From Ruminococcus sp. (GTDB lineage: Bacteria > Bacillota > Clostridia > Oscillospirales > Acutalibacteraceae): a stretch of DNA of 60,928 nt. Under the pieces are notes generated by a model. That model was not told the DNA's origin. It saw only the letters and a list, made by a program, of their open reading frames with translations, and ran no database searches. The translations under genes and the position numbers were made by a program. Location: the NCBI GenBank assembly GCA_022510955.1, contig JAFLSM010000002.1, forward strand, positions 1 to 60,928, given 5' to 3'. Positions 8,300-17,343 of the stretch are shown here, piece after piece (the first letter of the stretch is position 1; each line of letters begins with the position of its first letter).

Positions 8300-8815
8300 A
8301 TGGCTAATTTCAAGAAAATTTCAGCAGAAGAAATCACAGAAAATCCATTTAAGCTAATCGGCTCTGACTGGGCGCTTGTGACAAGCGGAAACAAGGAGAA
8401 CTTCAACACAATGACGGTCAGCTGGGGAGGCGTCGGCATAATGTGGGGCAAACCGAGTGCTTTTACATTCATTCGTCCTCAGCGTTACACCTTTGACTTT
8501 ACTGAGAAAAACGACTACTACACAATGTGCTTTTTTGACGAAAAATACCGCAAGGCATTGCAATTCTGCGGTTCAAAAAGCGGAAGAGATTATGACAAGG
8601 TAAAGGAAACCGGACTGACACCTGCATTCACAGAGGACGGCATACCATACTTTGAGGAAGCAAAGCTTGTACTTGTATGCAAAAAGGCATATTCACAATT
8701 TCTCACCGAGGAAAGCTTTGAGGACAAAGCAAATGTTTCAAAATGGTATGAGCAAAAGGACTTCCACAAAATGTACATTAGTGAAATCACAAGTATTTAT
8801 ATCTCCGCTCCATAA
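8300..8815 (+). CDS. Flavin reductase-like (FMN-binding split-barrel) protein
   Basis: A 171-residue protein of the flavin reductase / flavoredoxin family. The split-barrel FMN-binding features are visible: NTMTVSWGGVGIMWGKP near residues 33-49 and FIRPQRYTFDF around 55-65, followed by the SGRDYDKV segment. Such proteins bind FMN and pass electrons or hydride from NAD(P)H. The ATG at 8300 is preferred because the GAAAGG site abuts the alternative ATG at 8291. The last residues (Ile-Ser-Ala-Pro) and the stop codon lie in sequence that matches the F1 repeat end (consensus TCTCCGCTTCATAAG). The original C-terminus may therefore have been replaced by the repeat. The physiological substrate is unknown. 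Confidence 0.85.
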   Translation: MANFKKISAEEITENPFKLIGSDWALVTSGNKENFNTMTVSWGGVGIMWGKPSAFTFIRPQRYTFDFTEKNDYYTMCFFDEKYRKALQFCGSKSGRDYDKVKETGLTPAFTEDGIPYFEEAKLVLVCKKAYSQFLTEESFEDKANVSKWYEQKDFHKMYISEITSIYISAP

Positions 8816-9117
8816 GTTTTATTTGTTATGTAACCATTGTGAGCCGAAGATTTACTTTGTCTGTTCGATAAACATCATACTTCACTATTCTAAGTTATAT
8901 TAGCGATTAATAAAGCGACCGCTGTCGCCCCGAAAATTGAACTTCGCTTATATGGTAAAGTTCATTTTTATCTCCGCTTCATAAGTATTAGAAGAATTTA
9001 TAATGCAGTGACACGAAATTTATACTTTGCTTTTTCGGTAAACTTCGCTATTACCTCTATTTTGGTAGTTTAGATATAATAGCGGTCACTACCGCCCGAA
9101 GATTTACTTATGTTAAT
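8797..9117. repeat. F1 palindromic repeat, two tandem units
   Basis: The first unit starts with the F1 end (TCTCCGCTCCATAAG) inside the flavin reductase stop codon. It continues with the arm (TATGTAACCATTG, CCGAAGATTTACTT, AACATCATA-TTCACTAT) and the GCGACCGCTGTCGCC hairpin. A second unit begins near 8965 with TTTTATCTCCGCTTCATAAG and ends with GCGGTCACTACCGC near 9090. Together these fill the intergenic space. Confidence 0.85.
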
Positions 9118-9130
9118 TTATAACAAGCTC

Positions 9131-9170
9131 ACACCCCGAAAAGGACAATTCCTCTTCGGGGTGTTTTATT
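9131..9170 (+). terminator. Strong terminator between convergent genes
   Basis: ACACCCCGAAAAGG and CCTCTTCGGGGTGT form a long G/C-rich stem followed by TTTTATT on the plus strand. It lies between the flavin reductase (plus) and the dockerin protein (minus) and could serve both. Confidence 0.8.
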
Positions 9171-9181
9171 ATAGTAATTTG

Positions 9182-11164
9182 TTAAATTGTTGCCATTCCT
9201 GCAAGATACTTTTGAATAAGCGTTACATCATCAATGGAAACTTTTCCGTCCATATCTACATCCGCAAGTGCCTCCTGATTTTCGGTAAAAGCAAGCATAT
9301 TAGCAACATATTTTTGAATATCTGTTACATCGTCAATACTGATTTTACCGTCACCGTTTACATCACCGAGGCTTGGCATCGGAGCTTCACCAACACTTAT
9401 AAATATAAACCCATTTTCGTGAGCATATTCTTCTGCTAATGAACCTGTGTAGCCATAGATTGTAAAGTTGTCTACCGGCTTATACCACCACTCATCTTCA
9501 TCCCAGATATAACCAAAAGCATATTCGCCAATATATTCTACACTGTCAGGGATTGTTATGCTTGTAAGGAATTCGCATGATTCAAACGCATAATCTGATA
9601 TTCCTCTTGTTCCATCCTCTAATGTAATAGATGTATTTTCAGGCATATCACCTTTGTAAGTATATGCAACCTTGCCGGCATAAACAACACCATCAGGCTG
9701 ATTGTTATACCACGCAGTGTTTTCAAAAGCACCTTCGCCAATTTTTATTACGCTTTCCGGAATTGTCAAACTTTCAAGGCTTGTGCAATCTCTAAATGCG
9801 TAACTTCCAATTTCTGTTATACTGTCGGGAATTGTTATATCTGCAAGACTATCGCAACCATCGAATACATAATTACTAATCTCTTTTACACTGTCTGGAA
9901 TTGTGATACTTTCAATACCTTCACAATATGAAAAGGCACTTGAACAAATATATGTTACACTATCCGGAATTGTTACATTGACAAGGGACAAGAAGTATTC
10001 AAATGCACAAGCGGCTATTCCTTTTGTTCCGTCTTTTAAAGTTATAGATGCATTTTTAGGCATTCTTCCTTTGTAAGTATATGCAAACTTACCGGCATAC
10101 ACAACACCGTCAGGCTGATTGTTATACCACGCAGTATTTTCAAAAACAAATGCACCAATATATGTTACATTGTCAGGTATTGTTATGGTTTTTAAGTTTG
10201 TACACTCTGAAAAGGCATAGCTACCAATTGCAGCTACACTGTCGGGAATAGTTACACTTGTAAGTCTTGTGGAATTTTCAAAAGCAAATTCGTCAATTTC
10301 TACTACAGTATAACCGTCAATTTCTGATGGAATAGACATATTTGATTCAATGCCGTTATAACCGGTAATCATTGCCGTTTCATCATCAAGCACTTCATAT
10401 ATGAAAGGTGAAACTTCACCAATGCTTACAAAAGTAAAACCGTTTTCATAGGCATAAAGCCCTGCAAGTGAGTTTGTGTAGCCATAGATTGTAAATCCAT
10501 CCATTGGCTTGTAATGAGTACCATATTCATTAATTATATAACCAAAAGCGTAATCACCGATATATCCTACATTGCATGGAATCGTTACACTTTTAAGCTT
10601 ATGACACTCAACAAATGCACCCCAACCAATCTCATCTACATTGTTAGAAATTGTTACATCTGTAAGACTTTCACAGCCATAAAAGGCATACTCGCCAATA
10701 TCTACTACACTGTCAGGAATTACTACGCTTACAAGACTTGTGCAACTTTCAAATGCATATTCTTCAATTTCTGTTACACTGTCTGGAATTGTTATACTTT
10801 TAAGACTTGTGCAATTTGAAAAGGCAAAAGCACCAATAAATATAACACTGTCGGGAATTACTACGCTTACAAGGTTAGTATTATAATTAAAAGTATCCCA
10901 ACTAATTCCAATTATATCATAACCGTCAATTTCTGACGGAATTACTAATTCCGTAGCATTGCCGTAATAATCGGTAATCATTGCTGTTTTTTCACCAAAC
11001 CACTCTTCATCAAGAACCTCATACTCAAAATCACCGCTTTTTACCGAAACACAGTCACTATCAGTCATCACTGCCCCTGCTGTAAACGGTGCAACTGTCA
11101 GCACACTCACAATCATTATTACTGCAAGACATACTGAAGTTAGCTTTTTTAACTTTCTTCTCAC
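9182..11164 (-). CDS. Secreted BspA-type leucine-rich-repeat protein with type I dockerin
   Basis: A 660-residue secreted protein. Residues 1-31 are a signal peptide (positive start, hydrophobic core, cleavage near AGA-V). The body consists of LRR_5/BspA repeats of about 23 residues with the pattern SVTIPDSVTEIGEYAF. Within it a larger block beginning ENTAWYNNQPDGVVYAGK occurs twice, showing internal duplication. Residues about 600-660 form a type I dockerin: two Ca-binding repeats, DVNGDGKISIDDVTDIQKYV and DVDMDGKVSIDDVTLIQKYL. Dockerins plug into cohesins on scaffoldin proteins, so this protein is probably displayed on a cell-surface complex; the LRR part may bind host or dietary material. 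A GTG start follows an AGGAGG site. No cohesin gene is in the window. Confidence 0.93.
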   Translation of the reverse strand: MRRKLKKLTSVCLAVIMIVSVLTVAPFTAGAVMTDSDCVSVKSGDFEYEVLDEEWFGEKTAMITDYYGNATELVIPSEIDGYDIIGISWDTFNYNTNLVSVVIPDSVIFIGAFAFSNCTSLKSITIPDSVTEIEEYAFESCTSLVSVVIPDSVVDIGEYAFYGCESLTDVTISNNVDEIGWGAFVECHKLKSVTIPCNVGYIGDYAFGYIINEYGTHYKPMDGFTIYGYTNSLAGLYAYENGFTFVSIGEVSPFIYEVLDDETAMITGYNGIESNMSIPSEIDGYTVVEIDEFAFENSTRLTSVTIPDSVAAIGSYAFSECTNLKTITIPDNVTYIGAFVFENTAWYNNQPDGVVYAGKFAYTYKGRMPKNASITLKDGTKGIAACAFEYFLSLVNVTIPDSVTYICSSAFSYCEGIESITIPDSVKEISNYVFDGCDSLADITIPDSITEIGSYAFRDCTSLESLTIPESVIKIGEGAFENTAWYNNQPDGVVYAGKVAYTYKGDMPENTSITLEDGTRGISDYAFESCEFLTSITIPDSVEYIGEYAFGYIWDEDEWWYKPVDNFTIYGYTGSLAEEYAHENGFIFISVGEAPMPSLGDVNGDGKISIDDVTDIQKYVANMLAFTENQEALADVDMDGKVSIDDVTLIQKYLAGMATI

Positions 11165-11441
11165 AATAATTCCTCCTAATCAAATAAACATAAAAAGTAG
11201 ATAACCAAGGCTATACACTAAAACGCATAGCTCAAAGTATCGCCAAGCAAAACTAATGATAAAGATATATGCGTATTTAGTTGAACTTGAACTTTTAGCA
11301 CAATAATAAACACATTAATATCATGTTTTTATCATTTGGTTATATTTTGTCTTTTCATTTTAGCATATATTTTTTTAATATACAATATGTTTATAACAAA
11401 TTTTCTCTTTTTGTGAAATATTTTATATGATTATTCACATA
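11165..11441. other. AT-rich upstream region of the dockerin gene
   Basis: It holds the promoter at 11357-11385 and a leader of about 190 nt. I see no other gene or repeat in it. Confidence 0.5.
11357..11385 (-). promoter_or_regulatory. Likely promoter of the dockerin protein gene
   Basis: On the minus strand: TTGTAT (11380-11385), 17-bp spacer, TAAAAT (11357-11362). The leader is long, about 190 nt, and has no obvious structure. Confidence 0.5.
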
Positions 11442-11475
11442 TAAAAACAAGCGACAGCTTAATTGCCGTCGCTTG
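11442..11475 (-). terminator. Terminator of the str operon
   Basis: On the minus strand CAAGCGAC...GTCGCTTG forms an 8-bp stem followed directly by GTTTTTAT. It lies about 170 nt downstream of the tuf stop. Confidence 0.75.
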
Positions 11476-11574
11476 AATATATTCATTATTATCTTTTCGG
11501 ATTCACTCAAACTATTGACATAGAATCAAAAAATAGGATATTGTATAACCAGTACCTATAGGGTCATACGCAGA

Positions 11575-11603
11575 AAGGTCGGTATCATTATGATACCGAC
11601 CTT
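11575..11603. terminator. Perfect 13-bp hairpin after tuf
   Basis: AAGGTCGGTATCA, loop TTA, TGATACCGACCTT: a perfect 13-bp stem 44 nt after the tuf stop codon. The T-tract is short on either strand, so it may act as a 3'-end stabilising structure upstream of the real terminator at 11442. Confidence 0.6.
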
Positions 11604-11646
11604 AATTTTAGATATTCAAACAGAATAATTAATTGTAAACAATAAA

Positions 11647-12849
11647 TTATTCGTTAACAGCGATAACTGCGCCTGAACCTACTGTTCTACCGCCTTCACG
11701 GATAGCGAAACGAAGACCAACTTCGATAGCGATAGGAGTGATGAGTTCAACGTCCATTTCAACGTTATCACCAGGCATGCACATTTCTGTACCCTCTGGA
11801 AGAGCGATTGTACCTGTTACGTCTGTTGTTCTGAAATAGAACTGTGGACGGTAGTTGTTGAAGAATGGAGTATGACGGCCACCTTCGTCCTTAGTAAGAA
11901 CGTAAACCTGGCCACGGAACTTTGTGTGTGGATGAATTGTACCTGGCTTAGCAAGTACCTGACCTCTCTGGATTTCAGTTCTCTGAACACCACGGAGGAG
12001 TACACCTACGTTGTCACCAGCCTCAGCATAGTCAAGAGTCTTTCTGAACATTTCAAGACCTGTAACAACAACTTTTCTCTTCTCGTCTGTAAGACCAACG
12101 ATTTCAACTTCTTCAGAAGTATTGATCTGGCCTCTTTCAACTCTACCTGTAGCAACTGTACCACGACCTGTGATTGTGAATACGTCCTCAACAGGCATAA
12201 GGAATGGCTGGTCAGCCTTACGGTCTGGTGTTGGGATAAACTCGTCAACAGCAGCCATAAGCTCGTGAATTGGAGCGTACTCAGGAGCCTTAGGATCCTT
12301 TGAATCGCTTGTAAGAGCAACATAAGCTGAACCCTTAACGATTGGTGTGTCATCGCCTGGGAACTCGTACTCGTTGAGAAGATCTCTGATCTCCATCTCT
12401 ACGAGCTCGAGAAGCTCTTCGTCGTCAACCTGGTCAGTCTTGTTCATGAATACTACGATGTAAGGTACACCTACCTGACGAGAAAGAAGGATGTGCTCTC
12501 TTGTCTGTGGCATAGGACCATCAGCAGCTGATACAACGAGGATAGCGCCGTCCATCTGAGCAGCACCAGTGATCATGTTCTTTACATAGTCAGCATGGCC
12601 TGGGCAGTCAACGTGTGCATAGTGACGGTTTGGTGTTTCATACTCAACGTGAGCTGTGTTAATTGTGATACCACGCTCTCTCTCTTCAGGAGCCTTATCG
12701 ATGTTAGCGTAATCAACGAAATCAGCGTCGCCTTCGAGGTTGAGAACCTTTGTAATAGCAGCAGTAAGTGTTGTTTTACCATGGTCAACGTGTCCGATTG
12801 TACCAATGTTAACGTGCGGTTTATTTCTTTCAAATTTTTCTCTTGCCAT
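11647..12849 (-). CDS. tuf: Elongation factor Tu
   Basis: GTPase that delivers aminoacyl-tRNA to the ribosome. The 400 residues are full length: P-loop [10 protein letters not shown] (residues 18-27), G3 DCPGH, G4 NKTD, and the two C-terminal barrels ending in [11 protein letters not shown] strong AGGAGG site precedes the ATG. It is the last gene of the str operon rpsL-rpsG-fusA-tuf. A well-formed promoter in the fusA-tuf gap suggests extra, independent transcription, which suits a very abundant protein. Confidence 0.98.
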   Translation of the reverse strand: MAREKFERNKPHVNIGTIGHVDHGKTTLTAAITKVLNLEGDADFVDYANIDKAPEERERGITINTAHVEYETPNRHYAHVDCPGHADYVKNMITGAAQMDGAILVVSAADGPMPQTREHILLSRQVGVPYIVVFMNKTDQVDDEELLELVEMEIRDLLNEYEFPGDDTPIVKGSAYVALTSDSKDPKAPEYAPIHELMAAVDEFIPTPDRKADQPFLMPVEDVFTITGRGTVATGRVERGQINTSEEVEIVGLTDEKRKVVVTGLEMFRKTLDYAEAGDNVGVLLRGVQRTEIQRGQVLAKPGTIHPHTKFRGQVYVLTKDEGGRHTPFFNNYRPQFYFRTTDVTGTIALPEGTEMCMPGDNVEMDVELITPIAIEVGLRFAIREGGRTVGSGAVIAVNE

Positions 12850-12900
12850 TGGAAATTTCCTCCTTATATTTGTAAAAAGAATTTACAAAGATTTATAGTT

Positions 12901-12929
12901 ATTGTATCAATTATTTTCAAAAAAATCAA
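12901..12929 (-). promoter_or_regulatory. Internal promoter for tuf
   Basis: On the minus strand TTGATT (12924-12929), 17-bp spacer, TACAAT (12901-12906), giving a leader of about 45 nt before tuf. Confidence 0.6.
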
Positions 12930-12966
12930 TACATTTTTAAAAAATTACTGTTAAAATAGGCTAAAA

Positions 12967-15066
12967 TTAATCCTTCTTAGCTCTTTCGCTTGTGATTTTT
13001 TCAGCAATATTTCTTGGAACCTCTGCATATGTGTCAGGCTCCATAACATACTGACCACGGCCCTGAGTCTTTGAACGCATATCAGTAGCGTAACCAAACA
13101 TCTCAGAAAGCGGAACATGAGCGATAACTCTCTGTACGCCGTTGTCTGCTTCCATGCTCTGGATCATACCACGACGAGAGTTAAGGTCACCGATTACATC
13201 ACCGAGGTATTCCTCAGGAGTGATAACTGTAACCTTCATAATCGGCTCGAGAAGTACAGGATCTGCCTTTTTCATAGCTGACTTAAATGCCATTGAACCG
13301 GCAATCTTAAACGCCATTTCAGATGAGTCAACTTCGTGATATGAACCATCATAAAGCTCAACTTTTACATCAACAACATTGTAGCCTGCTACAACACCGC
13401 TGAGCATAGCGCCCTGAATACCCTGGTCAACTGCCGGAATATATTCCTTAGGAATAGCACCGCCGACAATATTGTTTACAAACTCATAGCCCTTGTCTTT
13501 GTTAGGGAAGATGTTGATCTTAACATGACCATACTGACCCTTACCACCTGACTGACGTGCATACTTTTCATCAACAGAAGCTTCCTGACGGATAGTTTCC
13601 TTGTATGCTACCTGTGGAGCACCGATGTTTGCTTCAACCTTAAATTCACGGAGAAGACGGTCAACGATAATCTCAAGGTGAAGCTCACCCATACCTGCGA
13701 TAATTGTCTGACCTGTTTCTTCATCTGTATAAGCCTTGAAAGTTGGGTCTTCTTCTGCAAGCTTTGCAAGAGCAATACCCATCTTTTCCTGGCCTGCCTT
13801 AGTCTTTGGCTCAATAGCAACACGAATAACTGGTTCTGGGAATTCCATTGATTCAAGAATTACAGGAGCTTTCTCGTCGCAGAGAGTGTCACCTGTTGTT
13901 GTATTCTTAAGACCAACAGCAGCAGCGATATCACCTGCATATACGCAGTCAATATCTTTTCTGTCGTTAGCGTGCATCTGAAGGATTCTTCCCATACGCT
14001 CGTTGTTGTCTTTTACTGAGTTATAAACTGTTGTACCGGCTGAAACTGTACCTGAATATACACGGAAGAAGCAGAGCTTACCAACAAATGGGTCAGTTGC
14101 AATCTTAAATGCAAGAGCTGAGAATGGCTCTTTATCAGAAGCAGGTCTCTCAGTTTCGTCGCCTGTGTCAGGGTTAACACCCTTGATAGCAGGAATATCT
14201 GTAGGAGCCGGCATATAATCGATAACAGCATCAAGGAGCATCTGAACGCCCTTGTTGCGGTATGAAGAACCGCAGGTTACAGGAACCATATTGTTGTCAA
14301 TAGTAGCCTTTCTGATAACCTTCTTGATTTCTTCAACTGAAATATCCTCGCCGCCGAAGTATTTCTCCATAAGCTCCTCGTCGAGTTCAGCAACTGACTC
14401 GATGAGCTTCTCACGGTACTCGTTAGCGAGATCCTGCATCTCAGCAGGAATTTCCTCTTCACTATAATCTGTGCCGTCCTCGTTGTGATAGATTTCAGCC
14501 TTCATAGTTACGAGGTCAATAATACCTGAAAAATCATTTTCAGCACCGATTGGGAGCTGAATAGGAACAGCATTACATTTTAATCTGTCCTTCATCATCT
14601 GAACAACATGGTAGAAGTTAGCACCCATGATGTCCATCTTGTTGACATAAACCATTCTCGGTACGCCGTAGTTGTCAGCCTGTCTCCATACAGTTTCAGA
14701 CTGTGGCTCAACGCCGCCCTTTGCACAAAGAACAGTTACAGAACCGTCAAGTACACGAAGTGAACGCTCAACTTCAACTGTGAAGTCAACGTGACCAGGT
14801 GTATCAATGATGTTGATTCTATGCTGATCATATTGCATTTTGCTGCCCTTCCAGAAAGCTGTTGTAGCAGCAGAGGTGATTGTGATACCGCGTTCCTTCT
14901 CCTGAACCATCCAGTCCATTGTAGAAGCACCGTCGTGTGTTTCACCAATCTTGTGGTTTACGCCAGTATAATACAGGATACGCTCTGTTGTTGTGGTTTT
15001 ACCGGCATCAATGTGAGCCATGATACCGATGTTTCTTGTTTTTTCAAGTGAAACCTGTCTTGGCAT
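12967..15066 (-). CDS. fusA: Elongation factor G
   Basis: Ribosomal translocase GTPase of 699 residues, normal for the family. The P-loop [17 protein letters not shown] (about 17-33), the [10 protein letters not shown]3 motif and NKMD G4 motif are visible; domains II-V follow, with domain IV ([11 protein letters not shown]) and domain V intact. An AGGAGG site precedes the ATG. It lies 36 nt after rpsG in the str operon. Confidence 0.98.
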   Translation of the reverse strand: MPRQVSLEKTRNIGIMAHIDAGKTTTTERILYYTGVNHKIGETHDGASTMDWMVQEKERGITITSAATTAFWKGSKMQYDQHRINIIDTPGHVDFTVEVERSLRVLDGSVTVLCAKGGVEPQSETVWRQADNYGVPRMVYVNKMDIMGANFYHVVQMMKDRLKCNAVPIQLPIGAENDFSGIIDLVTMKAEIYHNEDGTDYSEEEIPAEMQDLANEYREKLIESVAELDEELMEKYFGGEDISVEEIKKVIRKATIDNNMVPVTCGSSYRNKGVQMLLDAVIDYMPAPTDIPAIKGVNPDTGDETERPASDKEPFSALAFKIATDPFVGKLCFFRVYSGTVSAGTTVYNSVKDNNERMGRILQMHANDRKDIDCVYAGDIAAAVGLKNTTTGDTLCDEKAPVILESMEFPEPVIRVAIEPKTKAGQEKMGIALAKLAEEDPTFKAYTDEETGQTIIAGMGELHLEIIVDRLLREFKVEANIGAPQVAYKETIRQEASVDEKYARQSGGKGQYGHVKINIFPNKDKGYEFVNNIVGGAIPKEYIPAVDQGIQGAMLSGVVAGYNVVDVKVELYDGSYHEVDSSEMAFKIAGSMAFKSAMKKADPVLLEPIMKVTVITPEEYLGDVIGDLNSRRGMIQSMEADNGVQRVIAHVPLSEMFGYATDMRSKTQGRGQYVMEPDTYAEVPRNIAEKITSERAKKD

Positions 15067-15102
15067 AATATCCTCCTATTTAAACTTTCACGGGTTAAAA
15101 AA

Positions 15103-15573
15103 TTACCATCTGTAATGTGCGAAAGCCTTGTTTGCTTCTGCCATCTTGTGAGTGTCTTCACGCTTTTTGAATGCACCGCCTGTGCTGTTTGTGGCATCAA
15201 GGATTTCTCCTGCAAGTCTTTCTTTCATTGTCTTTTCGCTTCTGGCTCTTGAGTAAGTTGAAATCCAACGAAGACCCAGTGTCTGGCGTCTTTCAGGACG
15301 AACTTCCATTGGAACCTGATATGTGGCACCGCCCACACGGCGAGCCTTAACCTCGAGAACAGGCATTACATTCTCCATTGCCTGCTCGAAAACCTCAAGT
15401 GGGTTATTACCTGTCTTGTCAGCAATAATATCAAATGCACCATAAACAATCTTCTGAGCAACGCCCTTCTTGCCGTCGTACATAATGTTGTTGATAAGAC
15501 GAGTTACAAGTTTTGAATTATAAAGCGGATCCGGTAATACGTCACGCTTTGCAATAGAACCTCTTCTTGGCAC
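15103..15573 (-). CDS. rpsG: 30S ribosomal protein S7
   Basis: Primary 16S rRNA-binding protein of the small-subunit head. With a GTG start at 15573 the product is 156 residues, exactly the usual length, starting (M)[27 protein letters not shown] site lies just upstream of this GTG, whereas the longer upstream reading has none. The conserved segment [14 protein letters not shown] (here [17 protein letters not shown]) is present. Second gene of the str operon. Confidence 0.97.
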   Translation of the reverse strand: MPRRGSIAKRDVLPDPLYNSKLVTRLINNIMYDGKKGVAQKIVYGAFDIIADKTGNNPLEVFEQAMENVMPVLEVKARRVGGATYQVPMEVRPERRQTLGLRWISTYSRARSEKTMKERLAGEILDATNSTGGAFKKREDTHKMAEANKAFAHYRW

Positions 15574-15740
15574 TTTGCTTCCCTCCTTCACAATAATAGA
15601 GATATCATAGGTACTCGAAAGCGACAAACTCCCGTATGCCAACAAGAACTTCTATTCTGTATAACTATATATAGAACAGTTCCTGCTGCATAGCAGAACT
15701 TAAATTATTAAGTCAAGAGAGTTTTGTCAATTCCTATTTC

Positions 15741-16157
15741 TTATTTTTTCTTTGGTCTCTTAGCACCGTACTTTGAACGGCTCTGCATACGACCTGCAAC
15801 ACCCTGTGCGTCGAGTGTACCACGAACGATGTGGTAACGAACACCAGGTAAGTCCTTAACACGACCACCGCGAATAAGAACAACGCTGTGCTCCTGAAGG
15901 TTGTGACCTACGCCCGGGATATAGGAACTAACTTCAATTCCGTTTGAAAGTCTTACTCTGGCAATCTTTCTGAGCGCTGAGTTAGGCTTCTTTGGTGTAG
16001 CTGTCTTTACAGCAGTACAAACACCTCTCTTTTGTGGAGAGCTCTGGTCAATAGCAACACGCTTCTTTGAGTTCCAGCCCTTTAAAAGTGCAGGTGCCTT
16101 TGCTTTCTTTTCTGAAACAGCTCTGCCCTTGCGTACCAACTGGTTAAATGTAGGCAT
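15741..16157 (-). CDS. rpsL: 30S ribosomal protein S12
   Basis: Decoding-centre protein, 138 residues. The start at 16157 gives the canonical [12 protein letters not shown] and follows a GGAGGAC site. The conserved [20 protein letters not shown] and [19 protein letters not shown] segments carry the usual Lys positions linked to streptomycin response; both look wild type. First gene of the str operon, expressed from a strong promoter at 16259-16288. Confidence 0.97.
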   Translation of the reverse strand: MPTFNQLVRKGRAVSEKKAKAPALLKGWNSKKRVAIDQSSPQKRGVCTAVKTATPKKPNSALRKIARVRLSNGIEVSSYIPGVGHNLQEHSVVLIRGGRVKDLPGVRYHIVRGTLDAQGVAGRMQSRSKYGAKRPKKK

Positions 16158-16258
16158 TAATTTGTCCTCCTTCCTCATAAATTTAGAAATTGAAAAACTT
16201 CGTACGACATTGCTTTTCCCAAAATTGGGCATAATTATACAATGTCCCACGATTTATT

Positions 16259-16288
16259 ATTATAAAGCAACACCCCGCCGCTTGTCAA
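16259..16288 (-). promoter_or_regulatory. Promoter of the str operon
   Basis: On the minus strand a consensus TTGACA (16283-16288), 18-bp spacer and consensus TATAAT (16259-16264). It leaves a leader of about 95 nt before rpsL. Confidence 0.75.
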
Positions 16289-16407
16289 GTGTTTTTTCAA
16301 TGCTTCAAAAGTTTTCTGTAAAGTGTAACCTTTATGACCCGATGGTATACTTCGGCTTGATGGAAATAGTTCTTAAATTGCAATTATAAGCAAGCTGAAC
16401 TATAGCT

Positions 16408-16794
16408 TTAATAAAGATTAACACAGGGAATGTTTCTTACTATACCGAACAAAATCAAAAGGACAATCAGCACATACAACGTGACTGATTGCCCTAAACT
16501 TAATTTTTGTGAACCTGTTTTTATATATCTGACAATAATTGTAATTGCCAGAATCAAAAACACAGGCGACAGAACAAACAAAGCAGCATTGTAGTGAAAA
16601 GCCGATTCAAAATCCAGATTGAGCAGCGAAATAATCATCCTTGAAACTCCGCACCCGGGGCAGTTAAGCCTCGTTAGAGTGTGGAAATAGCAAGGGATTC
16701 CTATTCCTGTAAATCTGTAGAATATTATGTAAGCTATACCTAACGCTATTATTATTCCAAACAGAAACAATACTTTATTTGCTCTTTTTCTCAT
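16408..16794 (-). CDS. DUF2752 small membrane protein
   Basis: 128 residues with about three transmembrane segments. The family hallmark is the CPGCG motif with following Arg (LNCPGCGVSRMIISLL, residues 44-59) and the F-x-x-A-F-x-x-N segment after it, both present. DUF2752 proteins are common in Firmicutes and Bacteroidetes, often beside DUF4234 or TM2 genes, and have no proven function. It starts 9 nt after the DUF4234 gene, so the two are probably co-transcribed. Confidence 0.85.
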   Translation of the reverse strand: MRKRANKVLFLFGIIIALGIAYIIFYRFTGIGIPCYFHTLTRLNCPGCGVSRMIISLLNLDFESAFHYNAALFVLSPVFLILAITIIVRYIKTGSQKLSLGQSVTLYVLIVLLILFGIVRNIPCVNLY

Positions 16795-16803
16795 TTTCAG
16801 AAA

Positions 16804-17145
16804 TTAAACAAGATTGTTGATTTCATTCTGAACAAGCGCATAAGTAATTAATCCGCCTGTTACAAGATAGAGAATGATATACAAAATGCCGCTGTTGCTT
16901 GAAGGAATTCCACGTGAATTCTTAATGTTATCAAGCTTTTCACCGCAGTTGTAAGCCCAGTAAAGACCATAAATTCCGCATGTAATAATTGTCAGAAGCA
17001 AAGCCACACCGCCGGATGTGGAATTCGGCTGGCCGGAAAGTTTGTTAAGATCGTTTGTAATCATAACAAACCAAACAAGTCCGAAAATTCCGCATGTGAC
17101 AATAGAAAGAATAATGTACAATGCGATACTTCTCTTTTCAATCAT
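16804..17145 (-). CDS. DUF4234 membrane protein
   Basis: 113 residues with three predicted membrane helices. The first two helices repeat the same pattern, IVTCGIFGLVWFV and IITCGIYGLYWAY, the typical DUF4234 signature. Function unknown. It heads a two-gene unit with the DUF2752 gene; the pairing suggests a joint membrane role. A GGAGGT site precedes the ATG. Confidence 0.85.
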   Translation of the reverse strand: MIEKRSIALYIILSIVTCGIFGLVWFVMITNDLNKLSGQPNSTSGGVALLLTIITCGIYGLYWAYNCGEKLDNIKNSRGIPSSNSGILYIILYLVTGGLITYALVQNEINNLV

Positions 17146-17280
17146 TTTATGTACCTCCGTTTATTATAAGATGTTTCCATTATATTGAATGTTGCATATT
17201 TTGTCAATATATTTCAAACAAAAGCATAAAAAATTTTCAATACTTCATAGATTTTTATTAATAACTTGCGGACAAACCAA

Positions 17281-17302
17281 AGGGCAAGCTCTCGCTTGCC
17301 CT
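17281..17302 (-). terminator. Terminator of secA
   Basis: AGGGCAAGC and GCTTGCCCT form a perfect 9-bp stem 42 nt after the secA stop, followed on the minus strand by a T-rich tract. Confidence 0.7.
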
Positions 17303-17343
17303 GTTGTTTATTAAAATTATTTACTTAGTTAACAGAAGTAAAA

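Noticed and set aside
8797..9117. F1 repeats as simple rho-independent terminators
   Set aside because: Their stems are far longer than terminators, some lie upstream of genes or inside operon gaps, and several loci have a separate classic terminator next to them.
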